Shown one piece after another: positions 25,052 to 32,629 of a stretch of DNA of 64,000 nt; positions within the stretch are counted from its first letter, which is position 1, and every line of letters starts with the position of its first letter. The stretch spans positions 1,798,001 through 1,862,000 of the forward strand of contig NZ_AP018664.1 of NCBI RefSeq assembly GCF_003967075.1. The letters are read 5' to 3'. The notes beneath the pieces were generated by a model. It was not told the DNA's origin. It saw nothing but the letters and a program-made list of their open reading frames with translations, and did no database searches. The position numbers were made by a program, and so were the translations under genes. The stretch is from Sphingobium amiense (GTDB taxonomy: Bacteria > Pseudomonadota > Alphaproteobacteria > Sphingomonadales > Sphingomonadaceae).

Positions 25052-26437
25052 CTAATCGCTTCGAAGTGCCGCGAAGTGGTCATCTTCTGGTGCCGAAGGG
25101 CGCGCCGGTATGCCGTCACCGCCTGACGATCGAAACGATGGGCGTCCAGCTATAGCCAGCGGAGCGCGCGCGGCAGGAGGCAGCGCAGCGACAGCAAAGA
25201 ATATGCTCCATATGAAATTGTTGTAAGCCAGAGTCGTCTGCTCGGTCACGTTGATGAGAAGAAAGTATAACAGGAATATAAAATCGAAAGCAGATCGCCG
25301 ATCAGCGCCACTCGCGAAAATTCGTCCCGCGCGCACAAAAATGTAAATCATCGCGACTGCTGTTACGCAGACGCCTATTGCCCCGATATTCAGCCATGTT
25401 TGCATCATTCCATTATGAGCATGTGGCGGAATATAGTCATACATGTTCCAGTTGACGGAGCCGACGCCTTTCGGCGATGCGAAAAATGCCTCGTAGCCAA
25501 ATCCCAACCACCAGTGATCGCCGCTTCCAAGAGCGCGCCATACCGCAGACCAGATCTTCGTCCGGCCCGACAGTGTCGAATCCTTGCCGAAGGCGGCAAA
25601 CACATCGTCATCGGTGGCGAAAGTCGCGCCGAATGCCAGAATAATGATCACTGCTCCTATGAAACCCGCGATACCGCCTAGATACAGCAGCCCGGCACCA
25701 CGCAGAGAGACCAAGATGTAATAGGCCAAGAAGCATATCACCATGGCTCCGATTGCAGTGCCCGAGAAGCTGGCTGTAACCCCGATCACGGACATGGCGA
25801 GAATGAACCAAGCCAAGTACGTCGGTCGGGATTTCATCAACGCCAACCCGGCGATCACGCCGACCAGAAGGACTCTTCCAGCGTTGTTCTTTTGAGTGAA
25901 GAGACCGGGGATAGCTGGGTAGAACTTGTCATGTGGCATCCCGAGATCAGGAACAACCACAGCAGATATGAGGCTGATCGTGACCACGAACGCGGTCACA
26001 AATCCGACCGCTCTGATCAGGCCATCTCGGCCAAGCCTTGCTGACAATCCAACGCTGAAAAGACCGCAGATCAGCAGGAGCGAGGTTCGTCGGATCGTCG
26101 CATCGGGAGCAATCGACCAAGTGACAGAAAATACGCAAAGAGCGATCGGGATCCACAGCGGCGCTGACCGCTTGAGCCGCTCAAAGTAGACGAACGGACT
26201 TTTGTAAATCGCCCAGAATGAATAGAGGTAGGCGGGTATGCAGAGGGCGACCACACCCACGGCCACATCACCGTCCATGCGCTCAGCAACAGATGAGTTG
26301 CCACCTGTAAGCGCTTTCGAGAGGCCACCCGACATCAACGCGAGAGCTAAGCAAACGAACACTGCCTCAAGGTTCGAAACCGCGGGGATAAGCCCTGATG
26401 TCCTTGTCCTGACGGCTCTGGTTGCGTTGACGTTCAA
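25052..26437 (-). CDS. O-antigen ligase/polymerase family membrane protein (Wzy/WaaL-like)
   Basis: A 461-residue polytopic membrane protein with about 11-12 hydrophobic segments and a large periplasmic loop after GKDSTLSGRTKIWSAVW. That loop, with the SGRT-IW motif and the downstream HAHNGMMQTWLNIGAIG, is the signature of the Wzy_C/O-antigen ligase family, including exopolysaccharide polymerases. These proteins polymerise or ligate lipid-linked repeat units in the periplasm. The C-terminal 40 residues are a charged cytoplasmic tail. Within a prophage this is a classic lysogenic-conversion gene: changing surface polysaccharide blocks re-infection. It is co-directional with the GH10 gene and probably co-transcribed. 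Confidence 0.85.
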   Translation of the reverse strand: MNVNATRAVRTRTSGLIPAVSNLEAVFVCLALALMSGGLSKALTGGNSSVAERMDGDVAVGVVALCIPAYLYSFWAIYKSPFVYFERLKRSAPLWIPIALCVFSVTWSIAPDATIRRTSLLLICGLFSVGLSARLGRDGLIRAVGFVTAFVVTISLISAVVVPDLGMPHDKFYPAIPGLFTQKNNAGRVLLVGVIAGLALMKSRPTYLAWFILAMSVIGVTASFSGTAIGAMVICFLAYYILVSLRGAGLLYLGGIAGFIGAVIIILAFGATFATDDDVFAAFGKDSTLSGRTKIWSAVWRALGSGDHWWLGFGYEAFFASPKGVGSVNWNMYDYIPPHAHNGMMQTWLNIGAIGVCVTAVAMIYIFVRAGRIFASGADRRSAFDFIFLLYFLLINVTEQTTLAYNNFIWSIFFAVAALPPAARAPLAIAGRPSFRSSGGDGIPARPSAPEDDHFAALRSD

Positions 26438-26568
26438 ATGCGAGCTCCCACCGAATGCGCGTGTCAGCCGTCACCATCCGGCTGACCGAATCTTGCGTAA
26501 TCCATGGAGTATCATGGGCACAAGAAGAAGGGTGGGGAAACGTGCGAGCAGTCGCTCGGGATATTCGA

Positions 26569-26943
26569 CTAACGGAAATCGAACTTGAATGCTTCAATGC
26601 CAGCGAGGATCACAGAGCAACCGTCTTCTTTCAGCCACCCATATGCATTAGAACCTGTCGTGATCCCCGAGCCGGTTTTGGCCATGTAATCCATCGAAAT
26701 CCGCCGGACTCCGGACGCATCGGTCGGCTCCACCCTGGTCTCGACGTGCTTGAACGAGGCAGGAAAAAGGAGCGTGGGCTTCACCAATCGCACCATATCT
26801 GCGTTGGTCCCATCTTCCAAAAGTGGGCAAGATCCAACATCCGATGCCAGTGCTAGATCGCCGTGGTTCGAGCCCATTTGAAGCTTAATAGCCCAAGCAG
26901 CAACGAGCACGAATAACACAATTATCGAAGACCTCTGCCACAC
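26569..26943 (-). CDS. Signal-anchored hypothetical protein
   Basis: A 124-residue protein with an N-terminal hydrophobic helix (SSIIVLFVLVAAWAI) after MWQR, so it is secreted or anchored in the inner membrane. Two Cys (SCPLLEDG and DGCSVILAG) may form a disulphide. The C-terminal part is beta-rich. It lies 131 bases upstream of the polymerase gene on the same strand and may be the first gene of the conversion operon. No family recognised. Confidence 0.55.
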   Translation of the reverse strand: MWQRSSIIVLFVLVAAWAIKLQMGSNHGDLALASDVGSCPLLEDGTNADMVRLVKPTLLFPASFKHVETRVEPTDASGVRRISMDYMAKTGSGITTGSNAYGWLKEDGCSVILAGIEAFKFDFR

Positions 26944-27050
26944 GTCATTTGCCCCTTATTACCCCTGATGCTCAACTGATCGCATCAACGTAAGGTAACC
27001 GTCAATAGGCGTACCAAGATGAACTCTCGTCTATCCGCGCATCGCCTGCA

Positions 27051-27488
27051 TCATGCGCTTCCATTCCCGCTCATTGGGGTATCGGCAGTTTTATAATCGG
27101 CATTGCCGCGCCGCTGGCTGGCAGCGCCGATGGAGCAATGATGCTTGGCGCAAAATGCCGCCAGGGTCATCGTATGGAGATCGCCTGATCGCGCTGCCCA
27201 CCACTGGCCCCAATTGAATTTAAGGTCCAACTCGGCACGCAGCCGCTTGATCGTGCCAGGAGCGATCGGCAGCGCCACGTCACGCAGTCGCTCCACCGAG
27301 CGGAGATATTCCGCAAGCGCAGCGATCATGATGACCCTGGGATTGCCTGGACCCGTCATATCCACCGGCCATCCCAGCGGCAGGCTAAAGCCGTGGGCTG
27401 TCGGACGATACTCTGTCACCAGCCAGTCGCGCTCATAGACATCGCACAGGCGGTCTACGGCTAGGCTCTCGCGTGTCGGCCTAGGCAT
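27051..27488 (-). CDS. Hypothetical protein of an ICE/plasmid-type cassette
   Basis: Start set at the ATG 27488 (MPRPTRESLAVDRL), eight bases inside the end of the upstream gene; a longer reading to 27542 has no support. The 145-residue product has LPLGWPVDMTGPGNPRVIMIAALAEYLRSVERL and a basic C-terminal half with W-WAA pairs. I recall similar proteins next to the neighbouring gene in proteobacterial integrative elements, but cannot name the family. No signal or membrane segment. Confidence 0.55.
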   Translation of the reverse strand: MPRPTRESLAVDRLCDVYERDWLVTEYRPTAHGFSLPLGWPVDMTGPGNPRVIMIAALAEYLRSVERLRDVALPIAPGTIKRLRAELDLKFNWGQWWAARSGDLHTMTLAAFCAKHHCSIGAASQRRGNADYKTADTPMSGNGSA

Positions 27489-27915
27489 CGATCCAGCTCC
27501 ATGCAAGGACGCGTCCGAGATCGCCGATCCAAGAGGCCGCATCGGCCTCTAGGGCGAGGGCAGGCCATAGCATCACCGCCGCGTAAGGCGCGCCCGGCGG
27601 GTCGCGCACCAGCGACGCGTCAATGCCGCCCACAGCATCCATCAGATCGCGCCACATCGCCCGCCCGTCCCGATCACGCCGGGCAATCGCGATGGTTGCC
27701 AGCGGATCGGCGCCACCCATGACCGTCACCGCGAGCGACGGCCCGTAAGCCTGCCCCTCTATGTGATAGCCCGGGATCGGCAAGTCGGCGCGTCCGTCTT
27801 GCAACATTGCGGCGATGCGCGATGAGGTGTCGGCGATCGTGTCGGTCGACACCTCATCGCGCGGGCTGCGGCGCAACTTGCCGGTGTTAATGGTGAGGTG
27901 GTTGAGGTAGGTCAT
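27481..27915 (-). CDS. Hypothetical protein (ICE/plasmid-type)
   Basis: A 144-residue protein beginning MTYLNHLTINTGKLRRSPR, a strikingly conserved opening in proteins of integrative conjugative elements and large plasmids of Proteobacteria (from memory; function unknown). The rest is Ala-rich with DRDGRAMWRDLMDAVGG and a closing SWIGDLGRVLAWSWIDA. It overlaps its upstream neighbour by four bases (27912-27915) and its downstream one by eight, so the cassette is a tight operon. Confidence 0.6.
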   Translation of the reverse strand: MTYLNHLTINTGKLRRSPRDEVSTDTIADTSSRIAAMLQDGRADLPIPGYHIEGQAYGPSLAVTVMGGADPLATIAIARRDRDGRAMWRDLMDAVGGIDASLVRDPPGAPYAAVMLWPALALEADAASWIGDLGRVLAWSWIDA

Positions 27916-28658
27916 CGCTGCCGGTAACGCCTGTCTTGTTGCTGGGCGAGGAGATGGTCGATCATCGCGCTGGCCTCGACTCTACCGACGCCGTTAAGCA
28001 AGATATCCGGCATGCCGAGACGCCGCCTCAGGCCGCCAATGTAAGAGCGTTGTGCGGCAGTGATGCTGGTCTGGTCGGCCTTGCGCGGGTGACGCTTGCG
28101 GATGCTCGCGGCCTCTGCGTCGGAGTGGCGTCCCAGGCGGATCACGACGCGCGATCCGCCGCGACCGGCGAGACGGGGCTGTGTCAGCGTTGAGGGGACA
28201 TCGCCCGATCGTCCGCCGTCGGCATTGAGCGTCGCATCTTTTGACTGATGCGCGCGCCGACGCAGATGTGGTCCCTCGCGCATGGGTAACCACAACCAAC
28301 TGATGAGAGTCCCGCGCGTGGCCGCGTCGAGTAACTCCTCCAGCAATAGGGCATCGTCCCAAATGGCGTTTGCGGTCAGCATGCCGAGCGATTGGATGTC
28401 GAGCGGGGGATGTCGCGTTACGGCGATGTCCCAGCTACCCTGTCGCCAAGCACGCAACACGGCGTCCGCGTGGAGATCGGCGATTGGCATCGGGTCGAGC
28501 CGTGTGAAGACGTGAGGGTGACCATCGGCCACCTGTATTGAGACGCCATCTGGCGCATCGATGTCATGATCGTCGCAGCCGCGCATCCCCGATCGGCGTG
28601 ACGCAAAGCCTGCCGCGAGCGTATCGCGGCAGGCGTATATGTTATGGGAGGCGATCAT
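27912..28658 (-). CDS. Hypothetical protein of the same cassette
   Basis: A 248-residue protein. The N-terminal half is acidic with DGVSIQVADGHPHVFTRLD and WDDALLLEELLDAATRGTL; the C-terminal third is basic with SITAAQRSYIGGLRRRLGMP, which resembles the short helical motif found in plasmid and ICE proteins that bind DNA. No catalytic motif is seen. It starts one base from the end of the upstream gene. Function unknown. Confidence 0.55.
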   Translation of the reverse strand: MIASHNIYACRDTLAAGFASRRSGMRGCDDHDIDAPDGVSIQVADGHPHVFTRLDPMPIADLHADAVLRAWRQGSWDIAVTRHPPLDIQSLGMLTANAIWDDALLLEELLDAATRGTLISWLWLPMREGPHLRRRAHQSKDATLNADGGRSGDVPSTLTQPRLAGRGGSRVVIRLGRHSDAEAASIRKRHPRKADQTSITAAQRSYIGGLRRRLGMPDILLNGVGRVEASAMIDHLLAQQQDRRYRQR

Positions 28659-29270
28659 TTATGAGGCCCGGTAAGGATTGTAGCCCTCTCCGCCCTCGTT
28701 GACGCCGTCCCAAAACCCGCGACCAGCGGCGTTTTTGCGGGTGGTATCGACAAGCCACTCGGCATAGCGACGGCGTTCTGCCGCGCCGCGAGCCCAGTCG
28801 CCAGCGGTCATGACCAACTGGGCTACCTTTCCGTCGACACGCGTCTCGACCAAGGCGACGGCGGCGGCCTTACGCAGATCGGGCAAAAGATTCCGCAGAT
28901 AATGTTGGGGGTTGGTCTCGATGTCGGACAAAAGGATGGCTGAGCAAATGCGCCGCTCAACCCGATCCGACTTGCTTTCGACACAGATGCTATCGCCAAC
29001 CTGGACGACGTCAAACAGCGCGTGGCTGCGGAGGGTGGTAGGGATCGCCTGAAAATTAGCCATTTTCTTCTCCTGCACCCCGGTTCGGCGGTGCGCCCGT
29101 ATCAGCATCTGGCTGATAGGTTCATCTATACATTCATTTAAGGACGAGTAAAGCACATTTATAGTTTTTGTCTGGCCCTCCCGGATCTCCGCGATAAACG
29201 CGCGGTTGGAATGGCCCCGCGTCTCCAGCGCGTCAGCGACCGCTGCGCGCACATCCTTGATGCTGTCCAT
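28659..29270 (-). CDS. Hypothetical protein, first gene of the cassette
   Basis: A 203-residue reading from the ATG 29270, which has an excellent ribosome site (GGAGGA). An internal ATG at 29063 (MANFQAIPTTLRSHALFDVV) also has a GGAG site six bases away, so a second 134-residue product, or a natural fusion of two small proteins, is possible. The second part is alpha/beta with VGDSICVESKSDRVERR and LVMTAGDWARGAAERRRYAEW. Unrecognised. Divergent from the tail gene at 29372. Confidence 0.55.
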   Translation of the reverse strand: MDSIKDVRAAVADALETRGHSNRAFIAEIREGQTKTINVLYSSLNECIDEPISQMLIRAHRRTGVQEKKMANFQAIPTTLRSHALFDVVQVGDSICVESKSDRVERRICSAILLSDIETNPQHYLRNLLPDLRKAAAVALVETRVDGKVAQLVMTAGDWARGAAERRRYAEWLVDTTRKNAAGRGFWDGVNEGGEGYNPYRAS

Positions 29271-29371
29271 ATGTCCTCCTGACGTCCGAACGTATGGAGA
29301 ACAAAAATCGAGTCGGTCAAGCGCACGGCTCGTCTTTGAAGTTAATCTCATCACAATCAGGGAGAATCGAA
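29271..29371. promoter_or_regulatory. Divergent intergenic region
   Basis: A 101-base, AT-richer gap between the leftward cassette (start 29270) and the rightward tail genes (start 29372). It must hold the leftward promoter, and perhaps a separate promoter for the displaced tail genes. I could not assign -35/-10 boxes with confidence. Confidence 0.35.
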
Positions 29372-29746
29372 TTGCCCGCCACTGCAAGCCGCATCGGCTT
29401 CATCACACAGGCTGTCCGAAATGCCATTGCGGGGCCGGATGAGGCAGTTGCATTGAAATACGGCGATTTGGCTCGTGATACGAAGGAGCCGCTTGAGTGC
29501 TTCTTCGACAGCGAGGCCGACGCGGCTCTGGTAGCGCAGGAGCGACTGGCTCTGCTTTCTCCTGATCGTCGGCGTTTCCTGAGTGAAGTCAGCGGCGCCG
29601 ATGTGGGTCGCGGGCTGCAGTTCAATGTGTCTACCCCAACTGCGCGCATCATCGACACTGAGAAAGCAGCAGACCTTCCCGCCGCCACCGTCGAGATCGG
29701 CATCGATTACGAGGCTGGCAAAACCATCCTGAGCAACTGGGGATAA
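29372..29746 (+). CDS. Displaced phage tail-associated protein
   Basis: Start set at TTG 29372, with GGGAGA seven bases upstream; an earlier ATG at 29294 lacks a site. The 124-residue protein begins PATASRIGFITQAVRNAIAGPDEAV and has EPLECFFDSEADAALVAQERLALLSP, followed by a beta-rich end with ATVEIGIDYEAGKTI. Proteins of this kind precede the next gene in alphaproteobacterial siphophages, usually between the tape measure and the gpJ-like gene. Function in the tail tip is inferred. Confidence 0.6.
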   Translation: MPATASRIGFITQAVRNAIAGPDEAVALKYGDLARDTKEPLECFFDSEADAALVAQERLALLSPDRRRFLSEVSGADVGRGLQFNVSTPTARIIDTEKAADLPAATVEIGIDYEAGKTILSNWG

Positions 29747-29749
29747 TCC

Positions 29750-30541
29750 ATGCCTGCCCTGCCCTTCATGCTGCTGCCTCATCCTCTTCCGACGATTGCC
29801 ACTGGCAATGAGAGGTCCGAGAAGCCCGCCGTCCACTTGGCTCAGTTCAAGCATATCGGCATGACCTGGCGTAGTGCTGGCGCTGGAGCCCTCTGGATAC
29901 GAGGTGACTTCGGTCAGGATCGCTTGGTCGACTTCATCGGTGTGCTGCAAGCCAACGCCCAGCCCGGCACTACCATCAGAGTAAGGCTCGGCACTACCCA
30001 GGCGCAGGTCGACGGCTCAGCGCCCTACGATAGCGGCGCCCTGCCCTTCATCAGCCCCGCCATCTCCCGTGAGGATGGACTCTATCACGCCCATCTCGAG
30101 ATCCCCTCGCCCGTCACGGCGCGCTGGTGGCGCATCGACATAGGGGGTCACACCGGAGACTTCGAAGCCGCCAAAGCGATCATCGGGCAGAAGGTCACCT
30201 CAGGCCGTTATTACGACAAGAATTTCGAGTTCGGGGTGCAGGATCTGGGCGACCTCGATTACGGTCGCTGGGGCGTGCCAGCAGAGGACGAGGGGCTCAT
30301 CTTCCGCACCGTGACGTTCAAGCTGCCCTGGGTCGTGAACAGCGAATTCGAAAGCGGCTGGCGTCCGCTCATTGAGAAGGTCGGCAAGCGGCAGCCGATC
30401 TTCCTCTGCTTCGATCCGCAGGCCACCGCCTACCGCCAGTCGAAGACATATTTCGGCACGTTCCGCGATACCCCGTTCGCCACTGGGGGGGTGAAGCCGG
30501 GAACCTTCGCCATGGAGTATGGGCTGCTCAGCTACATCTGA
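29750..30541 (+). CDS. Displaced phage tail tip protein
   Basis: A 263-residue protein beginning MPALPFMLLPHPLPTIATGN, with KHIGMTWRSAGAGALWIRGDFG, IRVRLGTTQAQVDG and ITRWWRIDIGG-like (ARWWRIDIGGHTGDF) motifs; the beta-sandwich pattern suggests a discoidin-like galactose-binding fold in residues 30-150. The C-terminal half (FLCFDPQATAYRQSKTYFG) resembles a tail hub beta domain. I recall close relatives in sphingomonad and rhizobial phages located beside gpJ. Here the gene pair is 13 kb downstream of gpJ. Confidence 0.65.
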   Translation: MPALPFMLLPHPLPTIATGNERSEKPAVHLAQFKHIGMTWRSAGAGALWIRGDFGQDRLVDFIGVLQANAQPGTTIRVRLGTTQAQVDGSAPYDSGALPFISPAISREDGLYHAHLEIPSPVTARWWRIDIGGHTGDFEAAKAIIGQKVTSGRYYDKNFEFGVQDLGDLDYGRWGVPAEDEGLIFRTVTFKLPWVVNSEFESGWRPLIEKVGKRQPIFLCFDPQATAYRQSKTYFGTFRDTPFATGGVKPGTFAMEYGLLSYI

Positions 30542-30568
30542 TCCGGCGGCTGGTGACCGACGGTAGGG

Positions 30569-30601
30569 CGGGCGGCGGGTCGCCACAGGGCTCGCCGCCC
30601 G
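30569..30601. terminator. GC-rich hairpin between convergent genes
   Basis: CGGGCGGCG (30569-30577) pairs with CGCCGCCCG (30593-30601), nine G-C/C-G-rich pairs with a 15-base loop. It lies between the stop of the + strand tail gene and the stop of the - strand array, so it may terminate both. The T-tract is weak. Confidence 0.5.
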
Positions 30602-30605
30602 TTCG

Positions 30606-30848
30606 TCATTGGTGATACGGCCGCCAATTCTCTGCCGTAAACAGCTCATTGCCAGCAAAGTGGCCCCGGCGCGTTAACCCGCCTGAGGCGTTCCGGGAGG
30701 AAACGGTTTGGCAGTAAGTGCAGCGAACGGCGCGCTTGATCCATTCCCCTTCTATTCCAGCAGCGCGGAGGTAGTCTTCGCGCATTTCTACTTTGGGACG
30801 GTCGGCTGCACTGCAGCGGGCGGGGCAATGGTCGGGCGATCTCGCCAT
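30606..30848 (-). CDS. Small Cys-pair protein, possible zinc finger
   Basis: An 80-residue basic protein one base downstream of the next gene of the leftward array. It has CPARC near residue 8 and CTYC near residue 43, which could bind one zinc ion. No further motif; C-terminus ELFTAENWRPYHQ. Probably a phage accessory protein; last gene of the leftward array. Confidence 0.5.
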   Translation of the reverse strand: MARSPDHCPARCSAADRPKVEMREDYLRAAGIEGEWIKRAVRCTYCQTVSSRNASGGLTRRGHFAGNELFTAENWRPYHQ

Positions 30849-30849
30849 A

Positions 30850-31353
30850 TCAGTCTACCTGCACCTTGATGTTCCACCCCAGCTTCTTCGCCAGAGCCTT
30901 TGCCGGCGAGGACCAGCCCCAGAAATCCATGGCCTGAAACTCCATCGATAGGGTCTGGGGCGCCTTCTCCTGAAAATCCTTGAGTGTCTGCCGGTCGACC
31001 AGCACCACAGGTCCGCGGATCACCGCAGCGTCGGCTATATCGACATGTCCTGGCTCATCACTGCAGCCAGCGCTCTCCGCCACCCATTTCCCCGAAGGGG
31101 TCTCCCACAGACGCAGCTCGGTCCACTTGGACCGGTCCCCTTTCGAATTGGTAGTGTGCTCCCCAAGCAGCTTGCCCACGAACTCGAAGGTCGGTCCGCG
31201 GTTGGCCTTGATAACCTGATAGCTATAGCCTTGGGCAGCTAAGGTGGGATCGGCGCGTTGGCGATCCACTTCCCGCGCCACAATCTCCTTCTCATCCAGC
31301 AGCGAAATGCTCGACAGGGTCAGGTCTCCGATTTTCAGATCAGCCATATTCAT
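30850..31353 (-). CDS. Hypothetical protein downstream of the ligase
   Basis: Start set at ATG 31353 (MNMADLKIGDLTL) with GGGGA upstream; the reading to 31416 would overlap the ligase gene. The 167-residue protein is alpha/beta, with TFEFVGKLLGEHTTNSKGDRSKW, ELRLWETPSGKWVAESAG and DFWGWSSPAKALAKKLGW. No family recognised. Its place 14 bases after the ligase stop could mean a functional link to DNA metabolism, but this is weak. Confidence 0.55.
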   Translation of the reverse strand: MNMADLKIGDLTLSSISLLDEKEIVAREVDRQRADPTLAAQGYSYQVIKANRGPTFEFVGKLLGEHTTNSKGDRSKWTELRLWETPSGKWVAESAGCSDEPGHVDIADAAVIRGPVVLVDRQTLKDFQEKAPQTLSMEFQAMDFWGWSSPAKALAKKLGWNIKVQVD

Positions 31354-31367
31354 TTCCCCGATACCCC

Positions 31368-32045
31368 CTATGCCACCTTGCGCGTCGACCAGCCGGCGCG
31401 CTTGTATTTGAGCCAAGCATTGGAGCGCGCGCGGCAGTAAACCGATTCGGCGTCTTTAATCATGACGCCCTCGCCTCCCTTTGCCCATATCTCGCAGGCC
31501 AGCCGCTCCACGTCGGCCTGAGAGGCGGCCCATGTGTCTGGAACCACGGATAGGGCTGGCCCTATCGGTTCTCGGCCCTTCGTGCCCGGCCGCCATTCCC
31601 AATCCGCCGATGGGTCAGCGGCCAGAGCCACCCAGTCCCGCAGCATGCGCTTGCGCTCGTACAGGGGGCGAGTGGTGCCGCCCTCTGCCCATTCTGGCGC
31701 TGGCATCGCGTCGAAGAGGTGGAGCGTGCCACCTTCCGGTGCGCGAAGCCCCTGCCCTATGTGGCGCAGCGTGGCACGATAGCCGCCGGGCGCCAGGAAC
31801 TCGCCGTCGAACATGATCGCGTGCCCTGCCGCCTTCTCGATTGATCGCAGGCGATAGGCAATGTGATCTATTCCGCCGATGGGGATTCCCTCCCGAGTGA
31901 GAAGTTCGCCGCCGATCCACGCAGCGCGGACCCCGTCAATCTTCTCCTCAATCCATGCACCATGGTCAGGCAGGCCGCCCCGCCACTCGCCCGCAAGCTG
32001 CACCAGCTCACGGGAGCGCTTGTTCAAAGCGGGATGGGGGCTCAT
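31368..32045 (-). CDS. ATP-dependent DNA ligase-like nucleotidyltransferase without OB domain
   Basis: A 225-residue protein from ATG 32045, which has a near-perfect ribosome site (AGGAGGT). All ligase nucleotidyltransferase motifs are visible: I, EEKIDGVRA with adenylated Lys35; Ia, LLTREG; III, MFDGEFL; IIIa, LHLFDAM; IV, GEGVMIKD; V, WLKYKR near residue 215. Ligases of this superfamily normally continue for about 80-100 residues as an OB-fold; here the protein stops ten residues after motif V. It could seal nicks inefficiently, need a partner, or act on another substrate. The start overlaps the stop of the upstream gene by four bases. Confidence 0.8.
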   Translation of the reverse strand: MSPHPALNKRSRELVQLAGEWRGGLPDHGAWIEEKIDGVRAAWIGGELLTREGIPIGGIDHIAYRLRSIEKAAGHAIMFDGEFLAPGGYRATLRHIGQGLRAPEGGTLHLFDAMPAPEWAEGGTTRPLYERKRMLRDWVALAADPSADWEWRPGTKGREPIGPALSVVPDTWAASQADVERLACEIWAKGGEGVMIKDAESVYCRARSNAWLKYKRAGWSTRKVA

Positions 32046-32395
32046 CGTAGACCTCCTGCTGACCGGTCCGGCCCGCAGCGGCTGTCCACCCAGTCCGCGC
32101 CCCAAAGGTGATAGCGCAAGCTGTTGCAGGCTTTATTAATGCAGAAAGCGTGATGATGCATGACGCTCACAGCCATCTGGCTGCGGACGTGATCAACCGC
32201 ATCATCATCATCGGTGAATATTTCCGTCTCATCGATACGCTCAATCCCGGCATCGGTGAGCGCATCAACATCGCCGCTCTCGCGCAGATTGAAAACGTCC
32301 CATCCTTCGCGGGTGGCACGCTCCGAGTATTGCGGCCAAATGGTGCGGGCTACGGTCAGATATGCGCGGGCATCGGCAAGCGTCATGATTTCCAT
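32042..32395 (-). CDS. Hypothetical phage protein upstream of the ligase
   Basis: A 117-residue protein from ATG 32395 (MEIMTLADARAYLTVART). It has a helical N-terminus, an acidic middle (IERIDETEIFTDDDDAVDHV), then a basic end with HHHAFCINKACNSLRYHLW. Its stop overlaps the ligase start (ATGA). Before the IS inserted, it followed the interrupted gene by one base, so it belonged to the same operon; the IS probably separates it from its original promoter. Confidence 0.55.
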   Translation of the reverse strand: MEIMTLADARAYLTVARTIWPQYSERATREGWDVFNLRESGDVDALTDAGIERIDETEIFTDDDDAVDHVRSQMAVSVMHHHAFCINKACNSLRYHLWGADWVDSRCGPDRSAGGLR

Positions 32396-32448
32396 ATCAC
32401 GACTCCCGCGTTTCGATGTCGCTGCCGTTGCGGTAAACGCCGACACCG

Positions 32449-32456
32449 AAATTTTT
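32449..32456. repeat. Target-site duplication of the IS, left copy
   Basis: AAATTTTT directly abuts the left end of the element and recurs at 33765-33772. The 8-bp length is what IS1595-family elements generate. Confidence 0.85.
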
Positions 32457-32485
32457 GGGAATTATATAGATGACTCCCGAAACCA

Positions 32486-32629
32486 TTAGTCATCTGCCTT
32501 CTCGGCTTTCTTGCGTTCGCGCTTCACGCGGCGCTCAACCCGCTTCGCCTGCTGGCCTTTGTCGGCAGGCCGGTAGGCCAGAACGCGGTCGGCAACGGCG
32601 TCTAGGATCGCTCGGATTTTCTCGCTCAT
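32486..32629 (-). CDS. Small basic ORF of the IS, downstream of the transposase
   Basis: A 47-residue frame (MSEKIRAILDAVADRVLAYR, then a Lys/Arg-rich tail ending KAEKADD) that starts four bases inside the transposase end (ATGA). The coupling suggests it is translated with the transposase. The basic helix could bind DNA. I do not recognise it; it may be a passenger or regulator. Confidence 0.5.
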   Translation of the reverse strand: MSEKIRAILDAVADRVLAYRPADKGQQAKRVERRVKRERKKAEKADD

